NCBI GenBank assembly: GCA_937858165.1
Contig: CALLZA010000916.1
Coordinates: 1 to 6,585, forward strand
From: an uncultured Ardenticatenia bacterium
GTDB taxonomy: Bacteria; Chloroflexota; Anaerolineae; Promineifilales; Promineifilaceae
Reading direction: 5' to 3'
Length of the DNA: 6,585 nucleotides
In this document: positions 5,710 to 6,585 of the stretch, piece after piece
Layout of the letters: the number at the start of each line of letters is the position of its first letter
Numbering within the stretch: the stretch's first letter is position 1
Position numbers and translations under genes: made by a program
The notes under the pieces: model-generated
Told to the model about the DNA's origin: nothing
Seen by the model: the letters and a program-made list of their open reading frames with translations, nothing else
The model's database searches: none

Positions 5710-6410
5710 GTCACCCGCCCTTCACGCACCGCCAGCACCGTCGCCTGCCCCAAAAACTCGCCCGTAAACAGGCTGGGGTCGGTTGAGGTCAGCAGCGCCT
5801 GGGCCGTGCCCTGGCCGCGGGCTTGCTCCAGCACGTAGGCCAGCAGCGCCGCGCGCCGGTTCTGGTCCAGTTCGGCGCTGACCTCATCCAACAGCAGGAT
5901 GGGCGTGTCGGCCGTCGTCGCCTTCATCCAGCCGATCTCGGCCAGCTTGAGGGCCAGAATCGCCGTGCGCACCTGGCCGCGCGAGCCGAACAGGCCGAGG
6001 TTCTTGCCATTGACGACGATGGCCCAATCGTCGCGGTGGGGGCCGACAGTGGACGCGCCGCGGGCCAGGTCGGCCGGGCGCGCCGCGGCCAGTTCGGCGG
6101 CAAAGCGTTCGGCGACGGCCGCCGGGTTGGCGTTGGCCTGCAACCAGTCGCCGTCGCGCAGCAGGTCGTCGGTCGTCTTGCGGCTGTTGGTGGGCCAGCC
6201 CGGCAGATAGCCCAGCCGCAATGACTCCTTGCCGCCGATGAGGTCCTGGAAGTAGATGTCCTGGGCCATGCGGGCCATCTCGGTGATAAAGGTCGCCCGC
6301 CGCTGCAAGACGCGGCTGCCCGGCTCGATCAACTTGTCGGTCAGGATTTGCAGGACGTCGGTGGCGTTGCGTGTCTGCCCTTCGGCCATGCGCCGCAGCA
6401 GGGCGTTGCG
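5700..6410 (-). CDS. recF: DNA replication/repair protein RecF, N-terminus cut off by contig end
   Basis: C-terminal 236 residues of RecF, the SMC/ABC-type ATPase that helps load RecA at single-strand gaps through RecOR. The fragment starts at RNALLRRM, matching the conserved QRNALL segment, and contains GPHRDD (123-128), the ABC signature-like FGSRGQVR (141-148), Walker B ILLLDEVSAELD (171-182, with D175/E176) and TST (208-210). Full RecF is about 360-390 residues, so roughly 130-150 residues including Walker A are missing beyond the right edge. The join with adapter is at 6411/6412, and an apparent start MCIRDR (6411-6428) is adapter. The stop TAG lies inside the CCCTAAT repeat. It is convergent with rsmG. 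recF often sits near dnaA-dnaN-gyrB, but those neighbours are not in view. Confidence 0.95.
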   Translation of the reverse strand, partial: RNALLRRMAEGQTRNATDVLQILTDKLIEPGSRVLQRRATFITEMARMAQDIYFQDLIGGKESLRLGYLPGWPTNSRKTTDDLLRDGDWLQANANPAAVAERFAAELAAARPADLARGASTVGPHRDDWAIVVNGKNLGLFGSRGQVRTAILALKLAEIGWMKATTADTPILLLDEVSAELDQNRRAALLAYVLEQARGQGTAQALLTSTDPSLFTGEFLGQATVLAVREGRVTRD

Positions 6411-6411
6411 C

Positions 6412-6481
6412 CTGTCTCTTATACACATCTGACGCTGCCGACGAGCGATCTAGGGTAGATCTCGGTGGTCGCCGTATCATT
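6412..6481 (-). other. Illumina Nextera Read 1 / i5 / P5 adapter
   Basis: The mosaic end in reverse complement, CTGTCTCTTATACACATCT, is exact at 6412-6430. The rest of the Read 1 transposase adapter runs to 6444. An 8-nt index GCGATCTA (6445-6452) is the reverse complement of TAGATCGC, which I recall as Nextera N501. P5 flow-cell sequence fills 6453-6481 with one mismatch at 6454. This mirrors the P7 arrangement at the left end, so both contig edges are sequencing-library ends, not biology. Confidence 0.98.
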
Positions 6482-6585
6482 AAAAAAACAACACACAAGA
6501 CGACTCGGTAGCGCTAGGCGGTCATGAGGAGACGATGGGCAGAGAGCTACAGGGAAGACAACAGAAGGAAGAGGGCACACAGAAA
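6482..6585. other. Non-genomic read-past-end sequence with poly-A
   Basis: A seven-A run directly after P5 (6482-6488) is followed by about 97 nt of A-rich, purine-rich sequence with no coding signal. This is the mirror image of the poly-T and noise at the left end and fits a read continuing past the end of its fragment. An open frame starting at 6498 on the minus strand yields adapter-derived peptides (MIRRPPRST, SDVYKRQ) and is not a gene. Confidence 0.93.

Noticed and set aside
5823..6224. Plus-strand open frame opposite recF
   Set aside because: The minus strand has all expected RecF motifs; the plus-strand product is Gln/Arg/Gly-rich shadow sequence.
6418..6428. DnaA-box-like TTATACACA near recF
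   Set aside because: It is one base from the DnaA box and sits beside an origin-associated gene, but it lies wholly in the Nextera mosaic end and is not genomic.

Overview
The window is an assembled piece of high-GC bacterial DNA (about 204-6411) with Illumina Nextera library sequence left on both ends. Positions 1-203 and 6412-6585 are not genomic. Reading inward from the left there are a low-quality read-past-end stretch, a poly-T run, the P7 adapter with an i7 barcode, and the Tn5 mosaic end. On the right there are the mosaic end, the Read 1 adapter, an i5 barcode, P5, poly-A and more noise. Both genes that reach the edges are therefore cut by the contig boundary, and the residues that appear to start them (MCIRDR) are translated adapter.

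The genomic part suggests a Chloroflexota (Chloroflexi) bacterium, at least from about 1430 onward. The main evidence is the solute-binding lipoprotein, which has the V-T-R-x-V...V-T-x-T-P-x-P tether after its lipobox cysteine that is common in that phylum. The stand-alone REC-GAF-PAS protein and a dispersed palindrome of the CGCAAAGGCGCAAAG type also fit. The first segment (204 to roughly 1400) encodes a UDP-glucuronate decarboxylase-like enzyme and the start of a membrane protein. Its Leu codon use differs (no TTG in the decarboxylase), and the membrane protein ends in an unrelated PDZ-like tail, so this segment may be an assembly chimera or come from a different genomic context.

Layout: UXS-type decarboxylase (+, 5' truncated), overlapping by 26 nt a two-TM protein with a PDZ-like end (+); a large hairpin repeat at a convergent junction; a REC-GAF-PAS signalling protein (-); a 123-bp divergent intergenic region; a family-5 ABC solute-binding lipoprotein (+) whose stop codon directly abuts rsmG (+); a second convergent junction with a palindrome and 7-bp tandem repeats; and the C-terminal two thirds of recF (-), cut by the right adapter.

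Functionally this is ordinary housekeeping and transport: nucleotide-sugar synthesis for surface glycans, signal sensing, peptide or solute capture, 16S rRNA methylation and recombination repair. rsmG next to recF suggests a neighbourhood related to oriC, but no origin elements are visible. I found no RNA genes, CRISPR arrays or defence system, and no convincing new system. The most notable points are the adapter-derived pseudo-proteins, the possible chimeric junction near 1385-1435, and the sensor protein that stops where a histidine kinase domain would often follow, right beside the hairpin repeat.
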